This document shows positions 8,371 through 16,197 of a DNA stretch of 52,151 nucleotides, piece by piece. This DNA is from Dehalococcoidia bacterium (lineage in GTDB: Bacteria; Chloroflexota; Dehalococcoidia; GIF9; AB-539-J10), in the NCBI GenBank assembly GCA_016930935.1, contig JAFGFT010000058.1:1-52151 (forward strand), written 5' to 3'. The notes beneath the pieces are model-generated. The model did no database searches and was not told the origin of the DNA. It saw only the letters and a list, made by a program, of their open reading frames with translations. Within the stretch, counting starts at the first letter, position 1; each line of letters starts with the position of its first letter. The position numbers were made by a program, and so were the translations under genes.

Positions 8371-9684
8371 ATGCGGCAGACCAGGACACGTGTTCTCATC
8401 CTGATGTGCCTCGCGATGGTGCTGGGCTACATGCCGTGGTACAGCTTCTCGGCCGTGGCGAAGTACCTGGTCCAGGAGTTCAACCTCGGCGCGGGCCAGA
8501 TGGGCGCCATCCTCTCGTCTTTCCAGGTGGGATACGTCCTCGTCGTCATCTTCACCGGCTGGCTCGCCGACAGGGTCGGCCCGAGAAAAGTGGTCGCCTG
8601 GGCTACTCTCTTCGCCGCGTTCTCGTCAACCGCTTTCCTGTTCTTTGCGCGGGACTTCACGAGCATACTTGTCCTCAGGCTCCTCGTCGGCCTCTCCTGC
8701 GGAGCAATCTACGCGCCCGGTATGTCATTCCTCTCTTCCTGGTTCCCGTCCAATCAGCGGGGCAAAGCAATCGGCGCCTACACCGCCGCGCTGACCGCCG
8801 CCTATGCGGGCGGATACCTGGTCGCCTCACCGCTGGCAGCAAGCTACGGCTGGCGCATCGGGATGCTGGGCACATCCATCCCCGTCTTCATCGCGGCAGT
8901 TATCGTCTTCTTCCTCGTCCAGGACCGCCCGCCTGACGTAGAGCAGGATATCCAGCCCGGTTCACAGGCAAAGCCCGCAACAACCATCAACCCCGCGCAC
9001 TACGGCGGCACACGACGCACACTCATCACCGCACAGATACTCATATCAGTCGCCTACATGGGCCACATGTGGGAACTGTACGCGTTCTGGGGCTGGATAG
9101 GACCATATCTGGTGGCAAACCTGCTGCAGACGGGCTACGCCGAGGCACAGGCGGTATCCGTAGGAGGAATACTCTCAGCGCTCGTCATCTTCGCCGGCGT
9201 GCCGGCTGTCTGGGCGCTCGGTGCGTTCTCGGACCGCATCGGCCGCACGAAGGCCATCATCATAGCGTCTCTTTGCAGCCTTGTGGTGGAGTGCTTCTTC
9301 GGATTCCTCTTCGGAAGGGGGCTTCATCTGCTGGTACCAGTTGGGCTCTGGCTCGGCTTCTGGGTTATCGCGGACTCGGGAATCTACAAGGCAGGACTCA
9401 CGGAACTTGTGAGCGCAGACCGTCGCTCACTTGCGCTGGGTATGCAGTCAGCCGCGGGTTTCTCTCTGACCATCATATCGCCGATGGTCTTCGGCAGATT
9501 GCTTGAGGCTGCCAATGGCGCAGGTATCGACGCCACAACCGCAACGAACTGGGAGTTGCCATTCCTCGTGTTGGGGCTTGGCGCGCTGCTCGCTCCGATA
9601 TCAGCGCTGATACTGCGCCGATTGCCCGAAGCGAAGCTTCTGGCCAGGGAAGGACGCGAGCGGTCGGAAATCATGCAAGACTGA
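8371..9684 (+). CDS. Major facilitator superfamily transporter
   Basis: This 437-residue membrane protein has about twelve hydrophobic helices in two halves separated by a hydrophilic loop (about residues 190-210). The loop after helix 2 reads GWLADRVGPRKV, the classic MFS signature, with a weaker repeat ALGAFSDRIGRTKA in the second half. RLLVGLSCGAIYAPG in helix 4 fits anion or organic-acid symporters. GAGGAAAAGAAG precedes the ATG. It is a single gene. It may import an organic acid used by the catabolic enzymes in this region, but the substrate is not predictable. Confidence 0.88.
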   Translation: MRQTRTRVLILMCLAMVLGYMPWYSFSAVAKYLVQEFNLGAGQMGAILSSFQVGYVLVVIFTGWLADRVGPRKVVAWATLFAAFSSTAFLFFARDFTSILVLRLLVGLSCGAIYAPGMSFLSSWFPSNQRGKAIGAYTAALTAAYAGGYLVASPLAASYGWRIGMLGTSIPVFIAAVIVFFLVQDRPPDVEQDIQPGSQAKPATTINPAHYGGTRRTLITAQILISVAYMGHMWELYAFWGWIGPYLVANLLQTGYAEAQAVSVGGILSALVIFAGVPAVWALGAFSDRIGRTKAIIIASLCSLVVECFFGFLFGRGLHLLVPVGLWLGFWVIADSGIYKAGLTELVSADRRSLALGMQSAAGFSLTIISPMVFGRLLEAANGAGIDATTATNWELPFLVLGLGALLAPISALILRRLPEAKLLAREGRERSEIMQD

Positions 9685-9741
9685 AACCATCTCGGCACGG
9701 GAGATGCATGATAGACGCCGTTCACGGCAATCCGCCGCTAT

Positions 9742-9999
9742 CTATCCACCCAAAGTGAGACCCAGCACTATGAAGATGATGCACAGAACCACGGAACCAA
9801 TCGAGAGAATCTCTCCGATCTTGCCGCTTGGAACATCCAGACCAGAGCGACAACTCGACGAACACGACGGAGCGTCCTCCTGACGTCTTTCATTCTCTGA
9901 AAGCTCAATGTCCGTATCCACACAGTCAGGCCCACTTGCTGAAGACCTCTCCTGTAGTCCCTCTCCTGTCGCGAAGTCTTTTGCGTGACTATCCATCAT
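9742..9999 (-). CDS. Small single-helix membrane protein coupled to the crotonase gene
   Basis: This 85-residue protein has an acidic N-terminal part with SCSSSC near the middle and one hydrophobic helix at the C terminus (IGSVVLCIIFIVLGLTL), so it is a tail-anchored or single-pass protein. Its ATG overlaps the TGA of the upstream crotonase gene in an ATGA arrangement, and AAAGGAG lies inside the end of that gene. The two genes are therefore probably translationally coupled. I do not recognise the family. The two close cysteine pairs could bind metal or form disulfides. Confidence 0.6.
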   Translation of the reverse strand: MMDSHAKDFATGEGLQERSSASGPDCVDTDIELSENERRQEDAPSCSSSCRSGLDVPSGKIGEILSIGSVVLCIIFIVLGLTLGG

Positions 10000-10793
10000 G
10001 AAATCTCCTTTGGGGCCCACGTCGGTGGCCGCCTGGCCAGGAACGCGGCGTTGCCTTCCACCGGCTCTCCCTCGGCATAGAGCCGCTCGATGAGTTCCGG
10101 CTCGGCTGTTGAGACATCACCGAACCACGCGGGAGAGGCAGCGTTGACCAGCTTCTTCGCCATCCGCATAGCAACGGGGCCGCCGGCCCGCATTCGTTCG
10201 ACAATTCCATCAGCAGTCGACATGAGAGCGTCAGATGAAACACTCACGTTCGCCAGGTTCATGTTGACGGCCTCGGCGGCCGTGAGCTGCCTGCGCGTCA
10301 GAATCAGGTCTTTCGCATTCCCCGGGCCAACAAGACTCACAAGAAGTGGCGTACAGGCCCAGGAAAAGAAGTAGCCGAGACTTGTATTGGGAAGCGACCA
10401 GGTCGAGTCTTCCGCCGCCACCCGAAGGTCGCACGCAACCGCGATTGCCAGACCTGCTCCTACACATGCGCCGCTCACTGCTGCAACCGTTATCTGCTCA
10501 AGCTCCCGAAGTGTCTTCACGAGTTCCTGTCCCAGCCGTTGGCGCATCCGTGCAGAGGAAGGGTCGCTACCCACCGACATGGCATCGCTTTTCAGATCAA
10601 CTCCTGCCATGAAGGACTTGCCTTCTCCCGTCAGGACAACGAAGCGCGTCACTGTATCTCGATTCAATTCATGGAGAAGTGCAACCAGTTCTTCAAGCAT
10701 CTGCCCGTCCATGGCGTTATGAAGCCGCGGGTTGTTGAATGAAACCCGCATCACGTCGTCCTTCTTCTCGACCAGCAGTCTCTCGTACGTCAT
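9996..10793 (-). CDS. Enoyl-CoA hydratase/isomerase (crotonase) family protein lacking both catalytic glutamates
   Basis: This 265-residue protein is a full-length crotonase fold. The oxyanion-hole segments are present (FMAGVDLK near residues 61-68 and GACVGAGLA near 108-116). The two glutamates that act in water addition are replaced: the position equal to Glu144 of rat hydratase is Ala116, and the Glu164 position is Asn136 in SLPNTSLG. It therefore probably catalyses a different CoA-ester reaction, such as isomerisation, or is a non-hydratase member. The downstream small membrane gene overlaps its stop codon. Confidence 0.82.
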   Translation of the reverse strand: MTYERLLVEKKDDVMRVSFNNPRLHNAMDGQMLEELVALLHELNRDTVTRFVVLTGEGKSFMAGVDLKSDAMSVGSDPSSARMRQRLGQELVKTLRELEQITVAAVSGACVGAGLAIAVACDLRVAAEDSTWSLPNTSLGYFFSWACTPLLVSLVGPGNAKDLILTRRQLTAAEAVNMNLANVSVSSDALMSTADGIVERMRAGGPVAMRMAKKLVNAASPAWFGDVSTAEPELIERLYAEGEPVEGNAAFLARRPPTWAPKEIS

Positions 10794-10864
10794 AAGGCAT
10801 CTCCCTCATTCTGAGTGGGCTCGCATCCCATAGTACCACGCGTGTGAGCAAACGTGAGGCTCAT

Positions 10865-11107
10865 TCACGCAGGACTATCCTCTGCCAATACTCCTATGAC
10901 CGGATACCGTTCCCGCAACTCCGGTCCACGCGGTGCATCACGCAGGCTACTCGTGAGGTGCCGGCCAGCCCTGTGTCGCTCCCAGTACAATCCCATCGTC
11001 CAGGCGAAGATTTCGGAGACATCGTAGACTTTGCCTTCGCAAGCGACGCAGGCGGTGCCGTCGCGCCCGTCCTAGCGCTTCAACTCACCTCTCGCAAATC
11101 GCCGCAT
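10865..11107 (-). pseudogene. Cytochrome-b5-like heme-binding protein gene interrupted by an in-frame TAG
   Basis: Reading the minus strand from an ATG at 11107 (GAGGAG just before it) gives MRRFARGELKR, then a TAG at 11072-11074. The same frame continues as DGRDGTACVACEGKVYDVS, then WERHRAGRHLT and YPVIGVL, ending at TGA 10865-10867. This is the pattern of small bacterial cytochrome-b5-like heme/steroid-binding proteins, including length (about 80 residues) and H-x-A-G-x-x-L-T. The family normally has Tyr at the position of the stop (ELKxYDG), so one base change of a Tyr codon would explain it. The gene follows the ZIP gene by only 14 bp and was probably its operon partner. A sequencing error is possible. 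Confidence 0.72.
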
Positions 11108-11121
11108 GTACTCCTCATGCC

Positions 11122-11931
11122 CTACCCCAACGCGACGTCCAGTGTCATCATGAGTGCGAAGCCTACCATGGCACCAAGTGTCGCGATGTCCGTGTTACCA
11201 CCACGTTGAGATTCCGGAATAACTTCCTCTATCACCACGAATATCATGGCGCCCGCAGCGAACGCGAGCGCGTAGGGAAGGAGAGGCCGCATCGCCAGCA
11301 CTGCCGCGGCACCAACCACACCGGATATCGGCTCAACGACACCTGAGAATTGCCCGAACATGAAGCTCTTGCTGCGGGAAAACCCTTCTCGCCGCAGAGG
11401 CATGGAGACTGCCATTCCCTCAGGGAAGTTCTGGATGCCGATGCCAAGAGCCAGCGCCATCGCACCACCCAGAGCAGCTCCAGGATAGCCTGCGGCTATC
11501 GCTCCGAAGGCAACTCCGACTGCGAGTCCTTCAGGGATATTGTGCAAGGTCACTGCCAGCACGAGAAGCGTGCTCTTGGGCCAATCTTTCTTGATACCCT
11601 CCGCCTCACTCATGTTGAAACCAAGGTGCAGGTGCGGCAGCACCATGTCGATAACGCGAAGAAAGACACCTCCGAGCAGAAAGCCAACAACCGCGGGAAC
11701 CCAGACGGGGACAGGGCCACCCTCAGACATCTCGATGGACGGAGCCAGTAGCGACCAGTAGCTGGCCGCTATCATCACGCCCCCGGCGAAACCGAGGGCC
11801 GCATCAAGAACATCGCGGCGAAGCTCCTTCGCGGAAAAGACAGTCGCAGCACCGAGCGCTGTCACTCCCCAGGTGAAGCAGGTGGCCACAAACGCCTGCC
11901 ACACAGGGTTGAGTGACATGAACCAATCCAT
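11122..11931 (-). CDS. ZIP/GufA-family metal transporter
   Basis: This 269-residue membrane protein has about eight helices. The two metal-binding helices are clear: [12 protein letters not shown] and [12 protein letters not shown], the HNxPEG and QNxPEG motifs of the GufA branch of ZIP transporters, which move Zn, Fe or Mn into the cytoplasm. A His-containing loop (VLPHLHLGF) precedes them, as in the family. The start is the ATG at 11931 behind GGAGGAG; the longer frame upstream has no such site. It sits 84 bp downstream of a DPSL ferritin gene on the same strand, so the operon likely couples metal uptake with iron storage. Confidence 0.88.
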   Translation of the reverse strand: MDWFMSLNPVWQAFVATCFTWGVTALGAATVFSAKELRRDVLDAALGFAGGVMIAASYWSLLAPSIEMSEGGPVPVWVPAVVGFLLGGVFLRVIDMVLPHLHLGFNMSEAEGIKKDWPKSTLLVLAVTLHNIPEGLAVGVAFGAIAAGYPGAALGGAMALALGIGIQNFPEGMAVSMPLRREGFSRSKSFMFGQFSGVVEPISGVVGAAAVLAMRPLLPYALAFAAGAMIFVVIEEVIPESQRGGNTDIATLGAMVGFALMMTLDVALG

Positions 11932-12015
11932 CACGACTCCTCCTGAACCAAACCGCAGCCCAGAGAGGGAAGTCCCAGGGCAGTCGCGGGACTCCCATTT
12001 CACGCACCACCATTG

Positions 12016-12570
12016 CTACCTGAGGAACTTGGAGACAAACGGCGATGTCTCTCCTCTTCTCAGAAAGTGACCGGATGGCCCCTCTCCCAGGAACTCGGAG
12101 AACCATGACTCGTGCTCGACTTCCTCATTCAGAATCGCAAGCGCCAGGTCATACGTGCGGTGGTCCTTTCCCGCCGTCAGGTTGCAGATATATGTGTAGC
12201 CACGCACCGCGCATCGCTCGGCTTCAACCAGAACCCTCAACATAGCCATTGTGTCCGAAGGGTCCTTGGGCAGACTGGCAGGCGGGCAAGCGGACTGGTT
12301 GTGGAAGTCCACCATGTTCTCAGGCAGTTTGCCCCCGAGTTCAAGGATGCGCGGAACCAGCGCTTCGAAATGGTTCCTATCCTCTATCCGTGCGGTCTCA
12401 GCAATCTCCTTGATGGGCTCACCCTGGAGACCGACAAGGTTCGTCCTGAGGATTGTGTAGTAGTAATAGGTCGTCAGTTCCGCCGCGGCGTTGCTCACCA
12501 GCAGGTCGAGGAGTTCCTCAACACTCACACCGGACTTCTCCACCATCTCCCGTGCAACTTTCGCCATCAT
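12016..12570 (-). CDS. DPSL-type (thioferritin) ferritin-like protein
   Basis: This 184-residue protein forms a four-helix ferritin domain with AAELTTYYYY (Glu31), IEDRNHFEAL (Glu63, His67), VEAERC (Glu117) and NEEVEHESWF (Glu149-His153) as diiron ligands. Cys95, Cys120 and Cys129, with PSGHF after the last helix, match the DPS-like (DPSL) group known from archaea and some anaerobes. Those proteins assemble twelve-subunit cages and use peroxide to oxidise iron. GAGGAGGTGA precedes the tandem ATG codons. It is the first gene of the ferritin-ZIP-b5 operon and is divergent from a CDF pump. Confidence 0.87.
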   Translation of the reverse strand: MMAKVAREMVEKSGVSVEELLDLLVSNAAAELTTYYYYTILRTNLVGLQGEPIKEIAETARIEDRNHFEALVPRILELGGKLPENMVDFHNQSACPPASLPKDPSDTMAMLRVLVEAERCAVRGYTYICNLTAGKDHRTYDLALAILNEEVEHESWFSEFLGEGPSGHFLRRGETSPFVSKFLR

Positions 12571-12678
12571 TCACCTCCTCTCATCACCACAACAACAATC
12601 GCGCCGCCCTACCGGCAAGCGGGATGGCGAAAGGAATCTGCCTTCAGAGGAATGCCCCCTCTTGCCGACCCTTCGCGT

Positions 12679-12707
12679 ACTCTACTACCACATAGTTTGG
12701 GATGCAA
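12679..12707 (-). promoter_or_regulatory. Promoter of the ferritin-ZIP operon
   Basis: On the minus strand TTGCAT (12702-12707) is followed by a 17-bp spacer and TAGAGT (12679-12684). That puts the start about 100 bases before the ferritin ATG, in the gap shared with the divergent CDF gene. Confidence 0.5.
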
Positions 12708-12736
12708 AACAGCGCAGCCTCACTGGCCGTCAACAC

Positions 12737-13699
12737 ATGAACGCGCTAGAATTCGCGGACATGCCCACAACACAGCAAGAGATGCAGGTCACCAAAGAGC
12801 GTGTCTCGAAGGTCGCCATCGGCACCATCAGCGCGTTATTGGTGGTCAAGATAGTCGCTGCAATACTGACAGGAAGCATCGGACTGGCAGCGGATGCGAT
12901 ACACAGTCTCATCGACCTCACTGGAGCCGTCATCGGCTTCTTCGGTGTGCGCATAGCGGGCAAGCCGCCCGACGAAAGACACCGCTTCGGTCATGGCCGC
13001 GCAGAAGACATCGCCGGTGCAAGCATCGCCACTCTCATCTTCATCGCAGCCGGCATCATCGCTTATGAGGCAATACACAGGCTCATCTCTGGGGCAACGG
13101 TGCAGATGGTTGAGACAGGCATCTTTGCCACGGCCATCGCCATTGCCATCAACATGTCCGTGGCTCGCTACGTGTTGACAATTGCAAAGGCAAGCGACTC
13201 TGTGGCACTGGAGGCAACAGGACGAGACCTCATGGCAGACGTCATGAGTTCAGTCGCGGTCCTCGTCGGCCTGATACTGGTGCGGGCCGCAGGAGAGCCA
13301 TTGCTCGATCCCATCGTCGCCCTCCTGGTCGTCGTCCTTATCATCCGAACCGCCGCAGGCACGATGCGGAAGGCCATCAGCAACCTCATGGATACAGAGC
13401 TGCCCGAGGAAGAGGTGCAGGCAATACAAGACATGCTTGCAGGGAAGAAAAGCATCGCCAACTACCACGCGCTTCGCACGAGGAAGGCCGGGAGTCAGCG
13501 CTACATCCAGGTTCACATCGTGGTCCCGAGGAACAAAACCGTGGAGGAAGGACATCAGATAGCCGAAGACATGGAAGACGACATCCGAGCCCTTTTCCAC
13601 GGCTCAGCGGTGACGATACATGTTGAGCCCTGCACTCCCGACTGCGCCGAATGTCCGACGCCGTGTGAGAATCCCACTGACCGCTCGAAACCGCAATAG
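12737..13699 (+). CDS. Cation diffusion facilitator (CDF) metal efflux protein
   Basis: This 320-residue protein has six helices and a cytoplasmic C-terminal domain, and exports divalent metals using protons. The transport site in helices 2 and 5 reads His56-Ser-Leu-Ile-Asp60 and Asp164-Leu-Met-Ala-Asp168. The usual bacterial pattern is D-x3-D with H-x3-D, so this protein has the histidine on the other helix, which may shift metal choice. HRFGHGRAED after helix 2 is a family motif. The tail holds four cysteines (C298, C302, C305, C309), a likely soft-metal site. The ATG at 12737 is the best family start; no strong ribosome site is visible. It is divergent from the ferritin operon. Confidence 0.87.
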   Translation: MNALEFADMPTTQQEMQVTKERVSKVAIGTISALLVVKIVAAILTGSIGLAADAIHSLIDLTGAVIGFFGVRIAGKPPDERHRFGHGRAEDIAGASIATLIFIAAGIIAYEAIHRLISGATVQMVETGIFATAIAIAINMSVARYVLTIAKASDSVALEATGRDLMADVMSSVAVLVGLILVRAAGEPLLDPIVALLVVVLIIRTAAGTMRKAISNLMDTELPEEEVQAIQDMLAGKKSIANYHALRTRKAGSQRYIQVHIVVPRNKTVEEGHQIAEDMEDDIRALFHGSAVTIHVEPCTPDCAECPTPCENPTDRSKPQ

Positions 13700-13724
13700 A
13701 GACTCCCACACCCGCTGTCCACTT

Positions 13725-15137
13725 TCATCCCTCCTGATTGAACGCTCGACTACCATTCTCACTGACAGCAGGTGGTAGTTCACCTCGACGGATGCCCACG
13801 AGAGCGCGCCAGAGCATCATGCCGGAGACCGCGACGGCCACAGAATCCGCCACGGGATAGGCCATCCAGATTCCCTCACTACCGAACCAGAGAGGCAATA
13901 CCAGCACCAGCGGCACCAGAAACAGAAACGAACGAGAGATGGAGACGAACAGGGAAGGAAGACCTCGCCCCACAGCCATGAAGAAGAACGAAGTCACAAG
14001 CTGCACACCCACGAGAGGTGTCATCAGAACCATGATGCGCAAGGGTGAGATGCCTGCTTCAATCAGCACCGCATCACTGCTGAACGCCCGCATTACGAGT
14101 GCAGGCGCCCCGAATAGCACAACAAACATCGCGAGGCCCAGCACGACAGCGTAGGCAACTGCAGTCTTGACCGACTGAACCACGCGTTCAGGACTACCGG
14201 CTCCATGGTTGTAGCCCACGATGGGCTGCATTCCCATCGCCAGTCCCATCAGTGGCTGCGCTACGAAGATATAGATACGGCCGATTACGCCGTAAACTGC
14301 GATGTCAGCCGGACCGCCGTAACGAGAGAGAGAGATGAGCATCACAACCGCGAGCAGGGACATGCATATCTGGTTGAAGAACGGGCCAGCCCCGAGGACA
14401 AGACTGCGTCGCAACAGCGCAAAGTCAGGCCTCCAGCTTCCTTCCCACAGGTCAACCGCGCCTTTCCTTCCCAGGTAGAAGCGCAGTAGATAGACCGTGG
14501 TGATGGCACGAGCCACCACGGTGGCAACTGCCGCACCTGCGGTTCCCATGTGCAACACGAAGATGAACAGCGGGTCGAGTACCACGTTGAGCACTGACCC
14601 CATGACCATGGCGTTGGCAGCCAGCCTCGCATTCCCCTCACCACGGGTGGTGTTGACGCCAACGAAGCTCAACAACACAAAGACCATTCCCGACATTATC
14701 CAGGAGTAGTAGCCGGACGCATGCGCATAAGTCACGGATGTTGCGCCGAGCGCCGTGAGCAGGGGTTCCCGCACAGAAAGCATGACTACAGGAATCGCTA
14801 CGCCCAGTCCAAGGCAGAACAGCACGGCAGTCTGAACCGTGCGGCCGGCTGCGGTTGTGTTCCCTCTTCCCAGTTGCAGCGAGAGCACCCCGGATGCGCC
14901 TGTCGCTATCCACGTACCGAGCGCGACGAGAAACATCTGCGCCGGAAACACGATTGCCAGACCTGCGAGACCGTTGGTGCCCACTCCCCAGCCTACAAAA
15001 GCAGCGTCGACAAGATAGTAGAGACCGTTGACGACCATCGCCACGACCATCGGCGCAGCCATCCTGGGTAGCAATCTGGAGATGGGGTCATGACCCATGC
15101 GCAGGTCGCTGCGAATCCCTTCAGGTTCTCCATTCAT
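13725..15137 (-). CDS. MATE-family multidrug efflux transporter
   Basis: This 470-residue protein has twelve helices and the MepA/NorM-type organisation: LVDAAFVGW in helix 1, GVNTTRGEGNARLA and NVVLDPLFIF in the middle of the first half, and QPIVGYNHGAG in the second. Such proteins expel cationic drugs, dyes or metabolites using Na+ or protons. AAGGAGGT lies well placed before the ATG. The next gene upstream encodes a MarR regulator on the same strand, and both promoters share a palindrome, so MarR control is likely. Confidence 0.88.
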   Translation of the reverse strand: MNGEPEGIRSDLRMGHDPISRLLPRMAAPMVVAMVVNGLYYLVDAAFVGWGVGTNGLAGLAIVFPAQMFLVALGTWIATGASGVLSLQLGRGNTTAAGRTVQTAVLFCLGLGVAIPVVMLSVREPLLTALGATSVTYAHASGYYSWIMSGMVFVLLSFVGVNTTRGEGNARLAANAMVMGSVLNVVLDPLFIFVLHMGTAGAAVATVVARAITTVYLLRFYLGRKGAVDLWEGSWRPDFALLRRSLVLGAGPFFNQICMSLLAVVMLISLSRYGGPADIAVYGVIGRIYIFVAQPLMGLAMGMQPIVGYNHGAGSPERVVQSVKTAVAYAVVLGLAMFVVLFGAPALVMRAFSSDAVLIEAGISPLRIMVLMTPLVGVQLVTSFFFMAVGRGLPSLFVSISRSFLFLVPLVLVLPLWFGSEGIWMAYPVADSVAVAVSGMMLWRALVGIRRGELPPAVSENGSRAFNQEG

Positions 15138-15202
15138 TCCTGTGGTACCTCCTTCTACCCCAGCCCTGGCTTCAGACAGGGCGTCATTAGTATGACTTTC
15201 GT

Positions 15203-15231
15203 GTTGTACGATATTCGTACTATCAGTGCAA
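15203..15231 (-). promoter_or_regulatory. MATE promoter with palindromic operator in the spacer
   Basis: Minus strand: TTGCAC at 15226-15231, a 17-bp spacer and TACAAC at 15203-15208. The perfect palindrome GTACGATATTCGTAC (15206-15220, plus-strand reading) fills the spacer and overlaps the -10. The marR promoter carries a related word: both read GATAGTrCGA followed 3 bp later by TCGT. This is a likely MarR operator. Confidence 0.65.
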
Positions 15232-15242
15232 AAAAGGGGCGA

Positions 15243-15683
15243 CTACCGCTCCAGCCTGCGAGTCAGCTTGTCCATCAGTCCAACGAACTGAGTACGCTCT
15301 TCTTCATTCAGTAGTCCGAGGAGAAAGGCGACCTGTGCCCGGTCAGAACGGCGATGCTCCTCCCTCAGTGCATGCCCTGCCTCCGTCAACTCAAGCGAAT
15401 AGGAACGCAAATCACGCCGGTTAATCACTCTCCGAACAAGGCCAAGCTTCTCCAGCTTGTTCACGATACTCGTGAGAGTGGACTGAGGAAGTTGCATCTG
15501 CTCCTTGATGTCCTTGAGGATGGCATCAGGATGCTCGTGTGCCGCGGTCATGACATGCATGTCCTGAAAATTAACCTGCCTGAGCATCTCAGACAGACCC
15601 TCGGGCTGCCGCGCCTTCATGAAGATGAGGTGCAATGCCTGGTTCACGGCATCAATCTGCCGGTCGTCTTTCTCATCAGCCAT
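15243..15683 (-). CDS. MarR-family transcriptional regulator (next to MATE pump)
   Basis: This 146-residue winged-helix protein has KEQMQLPQSTLTSIVNKLEKLGLV as recognition region (split here: LPQSTLTSIVNKLEKLGLV) and then RRDLRSYSLELTEAG as the wing, which is the MarR pattern. It probably represses itself and the MATE pump until a ligand binds. The ATG at 15683 is used, with GTG 6 bases upstream as alternative. No ribosome site is present, and the -10 hexamer ends 6 bases before the ATG, so the message is probably leaderless. The gap to the MATE start is 105 bp and contains a separate promoter. Confidence 0.85.
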   Translation of the reverse strand: MADEKDDRQIDAVNQALHLIFMKARQPEGLSEMLRQVNFQDMHVMTAAHEHPDAILKDIKEQMQLPQSTLTSIVNKLEKLGLVRRVINRRDLRSYSLELTEAGHALREEHRRSDRAQVAFLLGLLNEEERTQFVGLMDKLTRRLER

Positions 15684-15689
15684 GCGCAC

Positions 15690-15718
15690 ACTATAACGAG
15701 TATCGCACTATCTGTCAA
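15690..15718 (-). promoter_or_regulatory. marR promoter, leaderless, with operator in the spacer
   Basis: Minus strand: TTGACA (15713-15718), exactly 17 bp, TATAGT (15690-15695). The spacer reads GATAGTGCGATACTCGT, closely related to the MATE promoter spacer. The expected start point, about 7 bases past the -10, falls on the A of the ATG at 15683. Confidence 0.7.
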
Positions 15719-15824
15719 TAGTTTTATTCAGATTTCGTTATAACCCCACCATGATGACAGTCCAGCCTAAACCCAACTCTCGTGCAGACGTTACTACATA
15801 TACGACAAGGGCACGGGGGAGGAA

Positions 15825-16055
15825 ATGGACGATACTGCTTTTCACTACTCTCATACACTGCGCATCATCATGTGGCTCGCCATACTTCTGCCGATCCTCG
15901 GCATCGGCGTTCTACTGTGGTATTTCTCTTCCGACGGATTGGAGGACTCTGCTGCCGCAACAGAGGATGAGACACACATCGAGGAAGAGGTGCTGTTCGG
16001 AGATTCTGCGATGGACGGCAGTAGGATTCAGTTAGACTATCAGCACGTACTCTAG
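15825..16055 (+). CDS. Small single-pass membrane protein
   Basis: This 76-residue frame has a GGGGGAGGA site 2-3 bases before its ATG, which is closer than usual. It has one hydrophobic helix (IIMWLAILLPILGIGVLLWYF, split as IIMWLAILLPILG and IGVLLWYF) preceded by a short polar start, then an acidic tail rich in Glu and Asp. I do not recognise a family. It lies alone between marR and ppdK, both divergent or separate in control. It is probably real because the start site and helix are clean, but short length limits confidence. Confidence 0.5.
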   Translation: MDDTAFHYSHTLRIIMWLAILLPILGIGVLLWYFSSDGLEDSAAATEDETHIEEEVLFGDSAMDGSRIQLDYQHVL

Positions 16056-16161
16056 CCGCACGGTGCCATTGCCGGTGAGAAGAACGCCCACCAATTCCTG
16101 ATGCTCACCTGCCGTGCATTCCCGCATCCCTGATGCCTCGGACACGGCTTCGTTCGTGCGT

Positions 16162-16191
16162 TTGACACTCGCATACGAATACGAGTAAACT
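16162..16191 (+). promoter_or_regulatory. ppdK promoter with palindrome filling the spacer
   Basis: TTGACA at 16162-16167 is followed by the 18-bp near-palindrome CTCGCATACGAATACGAG (16168-16185) and TAAACT at 16186-16191. The palindrome matches its own complement at 14 of 18 positions and occupies the whole spacer, so a bound protein would block RNA polymerase. Confidence 0.6.
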
Positions 16192-16197
16192 AGCGGC

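Noticed and set aside
9688-9706. CATCTC/GAGATG hairpin after the MFS gene
   Set aside because: Only 6 bp with no T-run, so it is too weak to call a terminator.
12112-13068. Long plus-strand open frame of 318 codons across the ferritin and CDF genes
   Set aside because: It is low in hydrophobic patterning, rich in His and Arg, and overlaps two well-supported genes.
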